From Nocardiopsis gilva YIM 90087 (GTDB lineage: Bacteria; Actinomycetota; Actinomycetes; Streptosporangiales; Streptosporangiaceae): a stretch of DNA of 64,000 nucleotides. Under the pieces are notes generated by a model, which saw nothing but the letters and a program-made list of their open reading frames with translations, was not told the origin of the DNA and ran no database searches. This document shows positions 19,011-27,577 of the stretch, piece by piece. The translations under genes were made by a program, and so were the position numbers. Numbering within the stretch: position 1 is the first letter of the stretch; each line of letters starts with the position of its first letter. The stretch lies in assembly GCF_002263495.1 (NCBI RefSeq), contig NZ_CP022753.1, positions 372,001 through 436,000 on the forward strand, in the 5' to 3' direction.

Positions 19011-19639
19011 CAACGGTGATGAACGCGGTCCAGGAGCTCCCGGACAAGGAGTTGTTGTCCAGGCACGCCCAAGGGGACGACCGGGCCTTCGACGAACTCG
19101 TCCGGCGGCATCGGGAACGCATGTGGGCGGTCGCCATCCGTGTTCTCGGCGACCCCGAGGAGGCCTCGGACGCACTCCAGGACGCCTTCCTCTCCGCGTT
19201 CCGCGGCGCCCACCGCTTCCGCGGCGAGGCCCGGGTGAGCACCTGGCTGCACCGCATCGTCATCAACGCCTGCCACGACCGCATGCGGCGCAAGATGGTG
19301 CGCCCCGCCGTCCCCACCGACGACATCACCCTGGACGCACTCTCCAATGAGCGCACCAGGTCCACCGCCCCCGACCCCACGGGCCGCAGCGACTCCGCCA
19401 TGGACGTCCACTCGGCGCTGGACCGGCTGCCCGCCGAGCAGCGGCTCGCCCTGGTCCTGGTCGACATGCTCGGCTACCGCGTCGACGAGGCCGCCGACAT
19501 TCTGGAGGTGGCCGCGGGCACGGTGAAGAGCCGGTGCGCGCGGGGAAGAGCGCGACTTCTGCCATATCTCACGCATCTGAGGAACCCTCAGGCTTCCCAA
19601 GACGTCACATCTCCGAGAGGAGGTGACCGGAGATCGTGA
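19007..19639 (+). CDS. sigM: ECF sigma factor, SigM type
   Basis: RNA polymerase sigma factor of 210 residues. Sigma region 2 is DDRAFDELVRRHRERMWAVA to FRGEARVSTWLHRI (about residues 24-86), and region 4 is LDRLPAEQRLALVLVD to VAAGTVKSRCARGRARL (about 138-188). It overlaps both neighbours by the GTGA pattern: the pseudokinase upstream and the zinc-finger anti-sigma downstream. This order matches sigM-rsmA of mycobacteria, a redox- and envelope-stress unit, and trxB/trxA next door fit that role. Confidence 0.92.
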   Translation: MTTVMNAVQELPDKELLSRHAQGDDRAFDELVRRHRERMWAVAIRVLGDPEEASDALQDAFLSAFRGAHRFRGEARVSTWLHRIVINACHDRMRRKMVRPAVPTDDITLDALSNERTRSTAPDPTGRSDSAMDVHSALDRLPAEQRLALVLVDMLGYRVDEAADILEVAAGTVKSRCARGRARLLPYLTHLRNPQASQDVTSPRGGDRRS

Positions 19640-20514
19640 CGTCTCATGTGGACGCGGAGACCCTAGCCTTATCGGCGGAAGGACTCCTCGACGACGATGA
19701 GGAGCGCGCCGTCCGGGACCACGTCGCGGCCTGCCCGCGCTGCGCCGAGCAGCTGAGCGCGCTCGCCGACGTGCCGCAGATCCTGGCGGAGGTGCCGGCA
19801 CCGCCTCTCCCAGAGGAGACGGCCGCGCGCCTCGACGCTGCGCTGCGCGCCGAGGTCGAGGAACGCCGGGAGAACGGTGCCGAGACGCCGTGCCCCGAGC
19901 CGCGGCCCGCCGCCGCGAACGTCGTGCCCCTGCGCCGCAGGTCCGGCCCGGCACGCTGGCTGCCCTACCTGGCCGGTGCCGCCGCCGCGGTCTTCGTGAT
20001 CGGCGGAGGCGCCGCTGTCGTCCGCGGGATGATGACACCCGACCAGGCGAATCACGCCTTCGAGGGCGCGCCCGAAGCCCAGAGCGACGGAAAGAGCGAC
20101 GAGAGCCGGCCCGAGGCGGCGCTGCCCTACCGCTACCAGCTCGTGGAGAGCGGCACCGAGTACACGGCGTCGGACCTCGCCACACAGGCCGAGCACGTCC
20201 TCACCGCACAGCACGGCGCTGAGAGCCTCTCAGACGCCCCGGAATCTGCACCGCCACCCCTGGAGTCCACCGACGCCTCCACGTGCCTCCAGAAGCTCAG
20301 CAGAGGCCAGGAGGGCCTGGCCATGGTCGACGTCGCCACCTTCCGGCCGGACGGCGGTGACGGATCGCCCGTCGACGTCTGGGTGATGTACTTCGACGCC
20401 CATCCGGACGGTTCGGACACCGACACCTACGACGTCGTGGTGGTTCCGTCCGACTGCGCGACGTCGTCGGCGAGCGGGGACTCCCTGGCCGAGACCAGCG
20501 TGACGGAGCGCTGA
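19636..20514 (+). CDS. Membrane zinc-finger anti-sigma factor (anti-SigM)
   Basis: 292 residues. The N-terminal ZAS domain has H29-x3-C33-x2-C36 (RDHVAACPRCAEQ), the zinc-binding anti-sigma signature, which can be thiol-responsive. A single membrane helix lies around residues 114-133 (YLAGAAAAVFVIGGGAAVV), with the C-terminal 160 residues outside the cell. It overlaps sigM by 4 bases and should hold SigM at the membrane until a signal arrives. Confidence 0.88.
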   Translation: MTSHVDAETLALSAEGLLDDDEERAVRDHVAACPRCAEQLSALADVPQILAEVPAPPLPEETAARLDAALRAEVEERRENGAETPCPEPRPAAANVVPLRRRSGPARWLPYLAGAAAAVFVIGGGAAVVRGMMTPDQANHAFEGAPEAQSDGKSDESRPEAALPYRYQLVESGTEYTASDLATQAEHVLTAQHGAESLSDAPESAPPPLESTDASTCLQKLSRGQEGLAMVDVATFRPDGGDGSPVDVWVMYFDAHPDGSDTDTYDVVVVPSDCATSSASGDSLAETSVTER

Positions 20515-20537
20515 GCACGCGCCGCCCGAGGTTGTGT

Positions 20538-20583
20538 CGGCTTGTCGACAAACGGACGTCGGCACGTCGAGAAGTCGGCAAAG
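20538..20583. repeat. 8-bp-periodic tract
   Basis: CGGCTTGT, CGACAAAC, then one 6-base unit, then CGGCACGT, CGAGAAGT and CGGCAAAG in register. It lies between the anti-sigma gene and trxB. Same family as the other octamer tracts. Confidence 0.55.
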
Positions 20584-20691
20584 GTACAGCTCACAGTGCC
20601 CATTGCCACCGATGGGAATTGGCCGCACCTACCATCTGTTGGTAGTGAACGACTTCCCCGACACCGAGCCGACACCGAAGGGCCCACGAGC

Positions 20692-21627
20692 GTGAGCGAC
20701 GTCCGTAACGTAATCATCATCGGATCAGGTCCGGCGGGATACACCGCGGCCGTCTACGCGGCCCGAGCCGAACTGCGACCCCTCGTCTTCGAGGGCGCCA
20801 TCACCGCCGGCGGCGCCCTGATGAACACCACCGATGTCGAGAACTACCCCGGGTTCCCCGACGGGATCATGGGGCCCGACATGATGGACAACTTCCGCAA
20901 GCAGGCGGAGCGCTTCGGCGCCGAACTGGTCACCGACGACGTCACCGAGGTCGACCTTGAGGCCACGCCGAAGGTCGTCAAGGTGGGCGAGGACGTCTAC
21001 TACGCGCACACCGTGATCGTGGCCACCGGCTCCGGCTACCGGAAGCTCGGTGTCCCCGGCGAGGAGGAGTACTCCGGCCGCGGTGTCTCCTGGTGCGCCA
21101 CCTGCGACGGCTTCTTCTTCCGCGACCAGGACATCGCGGTGGTCGGCGGCGGCGACACCGCCATGGAGGAGGCCACGTTCCTCACCCGCTTCGCCCGCTC
21201 GGTCACCGTCATCCACCGTCGCGACGAGCTGCGCGCCAGCAAGATCATGCAGGAGCGCGCGTTCAACAACGACAAGATCCGGTTCATCTGGAACAGCCAG
21301 GTCACCGAGGTCCTCGGCGAGGGCGGCAAGGCGACCGGCGTCCGGCTGAGCGACACCCAGACCGGTGAGGAGAGCACGCTCGACGTCACCGGCCTGTTCA
21401 TCGCCATCGGCCACGACCCGCGGGTGGAGCTGTTCAAGGGCCAGCTCGACCTCGACTCCGAGGGCTACCTCCAGGTCGAGGCGCCCACCACCAAGACCAA
21501 GATCCCCGGCGTGTTCGCCGCGGGCGACGTCGTGGACCACACCTACCGCCAGGCCGTCACCGCCGCCGGCACCGGGTGTGCCGCGTCGCTGGACGCTGAG
21601 CGCTACCTGGCCGAGCTCGGCAACTGA
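20692..21627 (+). CDS. trxB: Thioredoxin-disulfide reductase
   Basis: NADPH- and FAD-dependent cytosolic reductase of thioredoxin, 311 residues from GTG 20692; an upstream in-frame stretch runs through octamer repeats and is not coding. FAD motif [19 protein letters not shown], redox centre CATC in [11 protein letters not shown] (about 134-143), NADPH motif [12 protein letters not shown], and the closing FAD motif [10 protein letters not shown]. TrxA follows 101 bp downstream. Confidence 0.94.
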   Translation: MSDVRNVIIIGSGPAGYTAAVYAARAELRPLVFEGAITAGGALMNTTDVENYPGFPDGIMGPDMMDNFRKQAERFGAELVTDDVTEVDLEATPKVVKVGEDVYYAHTVIVATGSGYRKLGVPGEEEYSGRGVSWCATCDGFFFRDQDIAVVGGGDTAMEEATFLTRFARSVTVIHRRDELRASKIMQERAFNNDKIRFIWNSQVTEVLGEGGKATGVRLSDTQTGEESTLDVTGLFIAIGHDPRVELFKGQLDLDSEGYLQVEAPTTKTKIPGVFAAGDVVDHTYRQAVTAAGTGCAASLDAERYLAELGN

Positions 21628-21728
21628 CGCGCGAGCGGACGGGCGAGCCTACGAGTTCGCCGGCTCGCGACCACGACACATCGACGACTTCCCCGTACCT
21701 GATTCCGAGCTGTTGAGGAGATTCCACC

Positions 21729-22052
21729 GTGGCCGAGCTCAAAGAGGTCACCGACGCCAGCTTCGAAGCCGACGTGCTGAAGAGCGACAAGCCGGTCCTC
21801 GTCGACTTCTGGGCCGAGTGGTGCGCGCCGTGCAAGCAGATCACCCCGATCCTGCAGGAGATCGCGGACGAGCACGGCGACAAGGTCACCATCGTCAAGC
21901 TCAACGTCGACCAGAACCCGAACGTGGCGCGCGACTACGGCATCATGCGCATCCCGACCATGAACGTCTTCCAGGGCGGCGAGGTCGTCAAGCAGATCAT
22001 GGGCGCCAAGCCGAAGCGCAAGCTGGTCGAGGACCTGCAGGAGTTCATGTAA
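21729..22052 (+). CDS. trxA: Thioredoxin
   Basis: Small cytosolic dithiol protein, 107 residues. The redox motif is W31-C-A-P-C35 within VLVDFWAEWCAPCKQI, with the cis-Pro loop IMRIPTM. GTG start with GAGGAG upstream. It forms a unit with trxB and is closed by a strong hairpin that overlaps a parS site. Confidence 0.95.
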   Translation: MAELKEVTDASFEADVLKSDKPVLVDFWAEWCAPCKQITPILQEIADEHGDKVTIVKLNVDQNPNVARDYGIMRIPTMNVFQGGEVVKQIMGAKPKRKLVEDLQEFM

Positions 22053-22084
22053 CTCCACCGCCCCTGGGCGCCCGCCGCCCCGAT

Positions 22085-22098
22085 GTTTCACGTGAAAC
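22085..22098. promoter_or_regulatory. parS site 1
   Basis: Perfect GTTTCACGTGAAAC, the actinobacterial ParB-binding palindrome, just after trxA. Its last three bases are part of the trxA terminator stem. Confidence 0.95.
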
Positions 22099-22123
22099 GG
22101 CCCCCGATTCCTCGGGGGCCGTT
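22096..22123. terminator. trxA / parB terminator hairpin
   Basis: Perfect 12-bp arms AACGGCCCCCGA and TCGGGGGCCGTT with loop TTCC, between convergent trxA and parB. It can stop transcription from both sides. Confidence 0.8.
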
Positions 22124-22154
22124 GTCGTCTCCGGGACGTTGGGGAGACTTATGT

Positions 22155-22186
22155 CGACTTAGTGATCTGGCGAGATGCCGACTTAG
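22155..22186. repeat. 8-bp-periodic tract at the end of parB
   Basis: CGACTTAG, TGATCTGG, CGAGATGC and CGACTTAG in register. The last unit includes the TAA stop of parB, so the tract abuts the gene end. Confidence 0.55.
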
Positions 22187-23109
22187 TCCTCCCTCGCCTC
22201 CGGCGCCATGGCGCCGATGATGCGCTCCAGGTCCTCCATCGTCGCGAACTCCACGACGATCTTTCCCTTGTTGCGGCCCATGTTGACCTTCACCCGGGTG
22301 TCGAAGGCGTCGGACAGGCGGCGCGACCACTCCTCCATCTCCGGCTGCGGCTCCTTGCTGGCGGTGGACCGCTTCCGGGTCTGCGGCTCGTCATCCGTCT
22401 CGCCCAGGGTGATGAGCTCTTCCAGCGCGCGGACCGACAGCCCCTCCTCGACGATCCGTCGGGCCAGCCGGTCCTGCGTCTGCGACTCCTCCACCGAGAG
22501 CAGCGCCCGCGCGTGCCCGGCGCTGAGCACACCCGCGGCCACGCGGCGCTGGACCGAGGGGGACAGGTTGAGCAGGCGCAGCGTGTTGGTGATGTGCGGG
22601 CGGGACCGGCCGATGCGCTTGGCGAGTTCGTCGTGGGTGGCGCCGAAGTCGTCGAGGAGCTGCTGGTAGGCCGCGGCCTCCTCCAGCGGGTTCAGCTGCT
22701 GGCGGTGGAGGTTCTCCAGCAGCGCGTCGCGCAGCAGGTCGTCGTCGCCGGTCTCACGCACGATGGCGGGGATCCGGTTGAGCCCGGCCTCCTTGCTGGC
22801 CCGCCAGCGCCGCTCGCCCATGATGAGCTCGTAGCCGGCGCCCAGCTTGCGCACGACCACGGGCTGCAGCAGGCCGACCTCGGCGATGGACGCCCGCAGC
22901 TCCTCCAGGGCCTCCTCATCGAAGTGCTGCCGGGGCTGGCGCGGATTCGGCCGGATCGACGCGACGTCGATCTCCACCAGGTACGTCCCGCCGACCAGTT
23001 CCGGGGATCGCTCGGGCCCCTCACCATTGGGGCTGGGGGTGGAAACTGCGGGCCCCTGTGGGATCAGGGCACCCAGCCCCTTACCCAGACCGCGCCGCTG
23101 CTGGCTCAC
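22183..23109 (-). CDS. parB: Chromosome partitioning protein ParB
   Basis: CTP-dependent DNA clamp that loads at parS and organises the origin for segregation. 308 residues. The N-terminal nuclease-like/CTPase domain has [13 protein letters not shown] and [12 protein letters not shown] (the GERRxRA box), the central HTH is [20 protein letters not shown], and the C-terminal dimerisation domain ends the protein ([17 protein letters not shown]). It lies 25 bp behind parA in a leftward unit. Five parS targets lie nearby. Confidence 0.95.
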   Translation of the reverse strand: MSQQRRGLGKGLGALIPQGPAVSTPSPNGEGPERSPELVGGTYLVEIDVASIRPNPRQPRQHFDEEALEELRASIAEVGLLQPVVVRKLGAGYELIMGERRWRASKEAGLNRIPAIVRETGDDDLLRDALLENLHRQQLNPLEEAAAYQQLLDDFGATHDELAKRIGRSRPHITNTLRLLNLSPSVQRRVAAGVLSAGHARALLSVEESQTQDRLARRIVEEGLSVRALEELITLGETDDEPQTRKRSTASKEPQPEMEEWSRRLSDAFDTRVKVNMGRNKGKIVVEFATMEDLERIIGAMAPEARED

Positions 23110-23134
23110 CGACGTCTCCCTTCACGTCCCATGG

Positions 23135-24151
23135 TCAGTTTCCGGCGCTTGCCCTCGCCTGGTAGGCGATCTCCTTGGCCGCCTCCATGTAGGCCACCGC
23201 GCCGGTGGAGCCCGGGTCGTAGGTCATCACGGACTGGCCGTAGCTCGGCGCTTCCGAGACCCGGACGCTCCGGGGCACCAACGTCTTGAGTACCAGATCT
23301 CCGAAGTGGCCGCGCACTTCATCCGCAACCTGTGACGCAAGGCGGGTCCGTCCGTCGTACATCGTGAGCACGAACGTGGAGATGTCCAGCCCCGGGTTGA
23401 GGTGGGACTTCACCAGTTCCACGTTGCGCAGCAGCTGGCCGAGCCCTTCGAGCGCGTAGTACTCGCACTGGATCGGGATCATCACCTCGTCGCAGGCCAC
23501 CATCGCGTTGACGGTGAGCAGGCCGAGCGACGGCGGGCAGTCGATGAGGATGTAGTCGAGCTCGCCGGTGTCGTAGGCGGCGAACGCGCGCTTCAGCCGG
23601 GACTCTCGGGCCACCAGGGACACCAGCTCGATCTCCGCCCCGGCGAGATCGATCGTGGCCGGCACACACCAGAGGTTGTCGATGTTGGGAACCGGGCGGG
23701 CGAGGTTGCGCATCTCCTCGTCCTCCACCAGGCAGTGGTAGATGGAGCGGTCTTCCGCGCCTCTCTCCATCCCCAGGGCGGTGGACGCGTTCCCCTGCGG
23801 GTCAAGGTCGACAACGAGAACGCGATTCCCGTGCATCGCCAGCGAGGCGGCGATGTTGACGGTCGTCGTCGTCTTCCCGACGCCACCCTTCTGGTTGGCC
23901 ACGCTCATGACGCGGCACCGCTCGGGGCGGGGCCACCCGTCGTCGCCGTGCCCGCGCACCGACATCGCGACGCGCGCCGCGCGCGCTATCGGCGTATCGA
24001 ATTCCACCTCAACGGGCACCTGAGGCGCCATGAAGTCCACCTCGGTTTCACGTGAAACATCCACGGTCACGGATTGATGGTCAGCCCACTGCGGTGTTTC
24101 ACGTGAAACATGGGGGCCGTCGGACTGGTTGTGGGGCACGAATGAGTTCAC
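23135..24151 (-). CDS. parA: Chromosome partitioning ATPase ParA
   Basis: Deviant Walker-type ATPase that moves ParB-parS complexes. 338 residues, GTG start overlapping the rsmG stop by four bases. Walker A KGGVGKT at about 88-94, Walker A' VVDLDPQGN, Walker B LIDCPPSLG. The first 80 residues are a non-conserved leader that twice reads VSRET (15-19 and 32-36); both are translations of parS palindromes lying inside the coding sequence. Part of the leftward rsmG-parA-parB unit. Confidence 0.94.
   Translation of the reverse strand: MNSFVPHNQSDGPHVSRETPQWADHQSVTVDVSRETEVDFMAPQVPVEVEFDTPIARAARVAMSVRGHGDDGWPRPERCRVMSVANQKGGVGKTTTTVNIAASLAMHGNRVLVVDLDPQGNASTALGMERGAEDRSIYHCLVEDEEMRNLARPVPNIDNLWCVPATIDLAGAEIELVSLVARESRLKRAFAAYDTGELDYILIDCPPSLGLLTVNAMVACDEVMIPIQCEYYALEGLGQLLRNVELVKSHLNPGLDISTFVLTMYDGRTRLASQVADEVRGHFGDLVLKTLVPRSVRVSEAPSYGQSVMTYDPGSTGAVAYMEAAKEIAYQARASAGN
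24045..24058. promoter_or_regulatory. parS site 2 (inside parA)
   Basis: Perfect GTTTCACGTGAAAC within the 5' part of parA, read as VSRET. Confidence 0.95.
24096..24109. promoter_or_regulatory. parS site 3 (inside parA)
   Basis: Perfect GTTTCACGTGAAAC, 51 bp from site 2 (about five helical turns), also read as VSRET in the ParA leader. Confidence 0.95.
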
Positions 24152-24858
24152 CTCTTCCGTCCGCGCTTTTTTCTGCCGCCCGGCGCACGGTGCTGCCTGG
24201 GCGGAGCGGTCTGGTCGCTCTTGGACGTGACAGTGACGCGAACGACCGTGGTAGCGGGATCGACTTTACCGCTCCCCACCCGAATCACATCGGCGACGCA
24301 GGGGCGTTGTTTCATCAAATCCGCGCGCGCCTCCTCCAGCTCGCTCGCGGCCTGCTCTCCCTTGAGCGCGAGGAGACTGCCTCCCTGTCGCAGCAGCGGC
24401 AGCGCCCACCCGCCCAGCCGCGTCAGAGGCGCCACCGCGCGGGCGGTGATGAAGTCGGCTTCCAGCTCTCCCTTGACATCTTCGGCCCGGCCGCGACGAA
24501 CGGTGACGTTCTCCAGGCCCAACAGCTCCACACACTCGCGCAGGAACACCGTACGACGCAGGAGGGGTTCGAGCAGAACGATCCGCAGATCCGGGCGGAG
24601 GATCCCCAGTACGACGCCCGGCAGACCCGCACCGGAACCGATATCGATGACCTCCGCGTCCTGCGGAATCAGCTCCTCGACCACCGCGCAGTTCATCAAG
24701 TGCCGTTCCCAGAGCCGAGGCACCTCGCGCGGGCCGATCAGCCCGCGCTCCACCCCGGCGCTCGCGAGCAGTTCCGCGTAACGCGTGACCACAGGCAGGG
24801 CGCAACCGAACAGAGCACTCGCCTCCGCAGGCGGTGCAGTGTCAGCACCCGAGGTCAT
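24148..24858 (-). CDS. rsmG: 16S rRNA (guanine-527 N7)-methyltransferase
   Basis: SAM-dependent methyltransferase of 16S rRNA G527 (GidB), 236 residues. VPRLWERHLMNCAVV and the SAM site VIDIGSGAGLPGVVL are typical, followed by ADFITARAVAPL. The C-terminus is a basic tail (RKKRGRKR). It overlaps parA by four bases, the usual actinobacterial order. A terminator-like hairpin and parS separate it from jag. Confidence 0.93.
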   Translation of the reverse strand: MTSGADTAPPAEASALFGCALPVVTRYAELLASAGVERGLIGPREVPRLWERHLMNCAVVEELIPQDAEVIDIGSGAGLPGVVLGILRPDLRIVLLEPLLRRTVFLRECVELLGLENVTVRRGRAEDVKGELEADFITARAVAPLTRLGGWALPLLRQGGSLLALKGEQAASELEEARADLMKQRPCVADVIRVGSGKVDPATTVVRVTVTSKSDQTAPPRQHRAPGGRKKRGRKR

Positions 24859-24898
24859 GAGTCACCACCTTGGTCTCTTCATCGATTGATCTCCAGGT

Positions 24899-24930
24899 CG
24901 AGATGTCGACCTGTCGCCGTGACGGCTGAA
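24899..24930. repeat. 8-bp-periodic tract upstream of rsmG
   Basis: CGAGATGT, CGACCTGT, CGCCGTGA and CGGCTGAA in exact register, in the jag-rsmG gap. Confidence 0.55.
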
Positions 24931-24960
24931 TGCAGGGAATCGGGGGAGTGAGCAATGCAA

Positions 24961-24994
24961 AGCGCCCCCCACGATCCTACGCGTGAGGGGCGCT
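24961..24994 (-). terminator. Hairpin between jag and rsmG
   Basis: AGCGCCCC pairs with GGGGCGCT and the inner CACG with CGTG. It lies downstream of jag in the direction of transcription, and parS site 4 begins three bases away. Confidence 0.65.
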
Positions 24995-24997
24995 GAA

Positions 24998-25011
24998 GTT
25001 TCACGTGAAAC
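24998..25011. promoter_or_regulatory. parS site 4
   Basis: Perfect GTTTCACGTGAAAC in the jag-rsmG gap, next to a hairpin, as at site 1. Confidence 0.95.
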
Positions 25012-25035
25012 CTCGGCATGGGACGCCGTCGGTGA

Positions 25036-25608
25036 CTAATCCACGGGGTGGATGACGACGTACCGGTTGGGCTCCTCGCCCTCCGATTCGCTGTGCAGTC
25101 CCGCCGCCGCGACGGCGTCGTGCACCACCTTGCGCTCGAAGGGGCTCATCGGCGCCAGCGGCTTGATCTCACCGCTGCGCTTCACCTCGTCGACCGCCTC
25201 CTTGCCGATGCGGGTGAGCGCCTTGCGGCGGCCCTCGCGGTACCCGCCGATGTCCAGCATCAGCCGGCTGCGGTTGCCGGTGGTGCGGTGCACCGCCAGA
25301 CGCGTCAGCTCCTGCATGGCCTCCAGGACCTCGCCCTTGTCGCCGATGAGTTCATCGAGCGTGGCTCCCACGACGGAGACCATCGCACGGTCGCCCTCGA
25401 CGTCCATGTCGATGTCGCCATCGAAGTCGGCGATGTCGAGCAGGCCTTCGATGTAGTCCGCCGCGATATCACCTTCGCGCTCCAGCGCCTCGATATCGGT
25501 GGCGGGCTCCACCGTGTCGTCCCGGTCCTCCTGCTCAGGCGCGTCCGCCACCGCGACACTGCCGCGGGGCTCCTCCGCGTTGGCTGTGTTGCTATTGCTG
25601 TTGCTCAC
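25036..25608 (-). CDS. jag: Jag/SpoIIIJ-associated RNA-binding protein (KH-R3H)
   Basis: Cytosolic RNA-binding protein, 190 residues from a GTG with AAGGAGA upstream; a longer in-frame start lacks support. The N-terminal 40 residues are acidic and disordered, the middle is a KH-like domain (VVGATLDELIGDKGEVLEAM), and the C-terminus is the R3H domain (PMSPFERKVVHDAVAAAGL, EPNRYVVIHP). The Jag/KhpB family acts in RNA metabolism and cell division. It follows yidC in the conserved rpmH-rnpA-yidD-yidC-jag block. Confidence 0.9.
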   Translation of the reverse strand: MSNSNSNTANAEEPRGSVAVADAPEQEDRDDTVEPATDIEALEREGDIAADYIEGLLDIADFDGDIDMDVEGDRAMVSVVGATLDELIGDKGEVLEAMQELTRLAVHRTTGNRSRLMLDIGGYREGRRKALTRIGKEAVDEVKRSGEIKPLAPMSPFERKVVHDAVAAAGLHSESEGEEPNRYVVIHPVD

Positions 25609-25697
25609 GAGCAAGCTGTCTCCTTCACATCCCGGTTGGCTGGGGACGCGCGTCGAGGGCCTGCTACGCCTGCGCGTCACCGATGCCGTCGATGACC

Positions 25698-26633
25698 CTA
25701 TTTCCGCGGGTTCCCGCCACCGCGCTTCGCCCGCGACTTCTTCTTCGGCTGCTTACGCTCGATCTTAGGCTGTTCGACCGGCTGAGGCTCGGACTCAGTG
25801 CGCTTCCCGAACAGGCCTTTCGCGGAACTGTTCGCGCTGCCGTTGCTCGCGGCGGTCGCGGGCGCGCCGGCCGGGTGCTTCTTGTAGAGGAAGTGCTGCT
25901 GGCCCATGGTCCAGGAGTTCGACGTGACCCAGTAGATCAGGACACCGATCGGCATCGCGAGGCCGAAGAGGCCGAACGCCGGAGCCAGGTACATCATGAT
26001 CTTCTGCGACTGCATCATCGGGTTGTCCGGCATCTGCGCCGTACTCCGCTTGATGCTCTGCCGCATGGTCAGGAAGGTCGTCGTCCCCATGACGACACAG
26101 GCGATCGCGATGACGACCTTCGCCATCACGGGGTTGACGGCGCCGTACTGGTTCAGCTCGGCGGTGGTGCTGGTGAACTGCGCGGCCAGCGGGGCGTGGA
26201 AGATCATCGCGCCCTGGGCGCTGTGCACGAGGTCCTCGGTGAACCCGTAGCGCGCGTTCCCCTCGGCGACGCTGCGCAACACGCTGAACAGGGAGAAGAA
26301 GACGGGCATCTGCAGCAGCAGCGGGAGGCAGCCCATGACGGGGTTGGTGCCGCTCTCCTGGTAGAGCTTCATCATCTCTTGCTGCTGGCGCTGCTTATCG
26401 TGCTTGTAGCGCTCCCGCACCTTCATCATCTGCGGCTGCATGTCCTGCATCTTCCGCTGCGTGTGCATCTGCTTCACGAACAGCGGAACCATGATCACGC
26501 GCATCAGGACGGTCAGCAGGACGATGGAGAGACCCCACGCCCAGCCGCTGTCCGGATTCAGCCCCACGAATGTCAGACCCGCGTGGATCTGGATCAGCAC
26601 CCAGCCGACGATGTTGTAAAGCCAGTCCAGCAC
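25698..26633 (-). CDS. yidC: Membrane protein insertase YidC
   Basis: Inserts proteins into the cytoplasmic membrane, alone or with Sec. 311 residues with five membrane helices. The first is LTVLMRVIMVPLFV, followed by the basic coiled loop KMQDMQPQMMKVRERYKHDK and GCLPLLLQMPVFFSLFSVL. The tail is Lys/Arg-rich (KKKSRAKRGGG), typical of Oxa1-type insertases that contact ribosomes. It lies 26 bp behind yidD. Confidence 0.94.
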   Translation of the reverse strand: MLDWLYNIVGWVLIQIHAGLTFVGLNPDSGWAWGLSIVLLTVLMRVIMVPLFVKQMHTQRKMQDMQPQMMKVRERYKHDKQRQQQEMMKLYQESGTNPVMGCLPLLLQMPVFFSLFSVLRSVAEGNARYGFTEDLVHSAQGAMIFHAPLAAQFTSTTAELNQYGAVNPVMAKVVIAIACVVMGTTTFLTMRQSIKRSTAQMPDNPMMQSQKIMMYLAPAFGLFGLAMPIGVLIYWVTSNSWTMGQQHFLYKKHPAGAPATAASNGSANSSAKGLFGKRTESEPQPVEQPKIERKQPKKKSRAKRGGGNPRK

Positions 26634-26659
26634 CGGCCAACTCCCTTTTCCTTCGGTTG

Positions 26660-26983
26660 CTACAGGCCCGTTGAGCCGGGTTCCACGTCACCGCCGGTCC
26701 CGCGGCCCGCGGCATCCTCGTTCACGTTCCGACCGCGCGCGCTCCGCCCCGGTGGAACGGGGTCGAGCCCGCCCGGGTGGAAGGGGTGGCAGCGGCCGAT
26801 CCTCCGGACGGTCAGCCAGGTCCCACGCGCCGCTCCATGCTCTCGCAGCGCCTCCACCGCGTATGCGCTGCAGGACGGATAGAAACGGCAGGTCGGAGGG
26901 AACAACGGGCTGATGAACCGCTGATAGACCCGGATGGGCAGGATCAGCAGCCGCGCCGCGACATCTCCTCTACCGTCGGTCAT
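26660..26983 (-). CDS. yidD: Membrane protein insertion efficiency factor YidD
   Basis: Small membrane-associated protein, 107 residues. The family core is complete: [20 protein letters not shown], then [13 protein letters not shown] and [18 protein letters not shown]. It overlaps rnpA by 14 bases, so translation is probably coupled. It supports YidC-dependent insertion. Confidence 0.93.
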   Translation of the reverse strand: MTDGRGDVAARLLILPIRVYQRFISPLFPPTCRFYPSCSAYAVEALREHGAARGTWLTVRRIGRCHPFHPGGLDPVPPGRSARGRNVNEDAAGRGTGGDVEPGSTGL

Positions 26984-27350
26984 GAACCCGCTTCTCCCGG
27001 GGACGCGTCACCGCGTTCAGTGCGCTGTCGAGCTGTGCGGCCAAGACGTCGTATCCAAGGGATGCGGCCATGGGTTTGGCCCGCACTACTAGCAGGCTAC
27101 CCCCGGGCAGGTGACCGATCCGCTCCCGCATCAGGTGGCGCAGCCGCCGTTGTACGCGCTTGCGGACGACGGCTCCGCCGACCGCCTTGCTGACGACGAA
27201 CCCGACCCTCGGCGGCTCCTCCCGGGCGGTGTCGTCGGGCGGTGGCGCGAGGTAGACGGCGCCGAGCGCCTGGCGCCCGGCCCGCCTGCCCTTGCGCATG
27301 ACAAGACCGAACTCGGCGCTGTGCCGCATACGATTTCGGGGCGACAACAT
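26970..27350 (-). CDS. rnpA: Ribonuclease P protein component
   Basis: Basic protein partner of RNase P RNA for tRNA 5' processing. 126 residues from ATG 27350 ([17 protein letters not shown]), which matches the family start better than an in-frame ATG 21 bases upstream. The RNA-binding RNR motif region is [16 protein letters not shown], and the preceding [15 protein letters not shown] fits the family. It follows rpmH with a hairpin between them. Confidence 0.93.
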   Translation of the reverse strand: MLSPRNRMRHSAEFGLVMRKGRRAGRQALGAVYLAPPPDDTAREEPPRVGFVVSKAVGGAVVRKRVQRRLRHLMRERIGHLPGGSLLVVRAKPMAASLGYDVLAAQLDSALNAVTRPREKRVHDRR

Positions 27351-27375
27351 CGGTACGGTCCTTGAACACACGAAG

Positions 27376-27407
27376 AGGACCGGCTGCCGGACGGGCAGAC
27401 CGGTCCT
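27376..27407 (-). terminator. Hairpin between rpmH and rnpA
   Basis: AGGACCGG and CTGCC pair with GGCAG and CCGGTCCT, with one bulged A. It lies in the rpmH-rnpA gap and probably attenuates rnpA relative to rpmH, as ribosomal protein L34 is needed in much larger amounts. Confidence 0.6.
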
Positions 27408-27433
27408 TTAAGGAGACGATCGACTCGTGGCGA

Positions 27434-27577
27434 CTACTGGCTCACGGTCAGCCGGGCGCGCCCCTTGTTCCGGCGCGCAGCGATGATCGCGCGGCCGGCG
27501 CGAGTGCGCATGCGCAGGCGGAAACCATGGACCTTCGCGCGGCGCCGGTTGTTCGGCTGGAACGTACGCTTGCTCAC
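27434..27577 (-). CDS. rpmH: 50S ribosomal protein L34
   Basis: 47-residue basic ribosomal protein. [20 protein letters not shown], then [15 protein letters not shown], is the complete family signature. GTG start; the in-frame upstream extension is not conserved. It is the first gene of the leftward rpmH-rnpA-yidD-yidC-jag block, divergent from dnaA. Confidence 0.95.
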   Translation of the reverse strand: MSKRTFQPNNRRRAKVHGFRLRMRTRAGRAIIAARRNKGRARLTVSQ

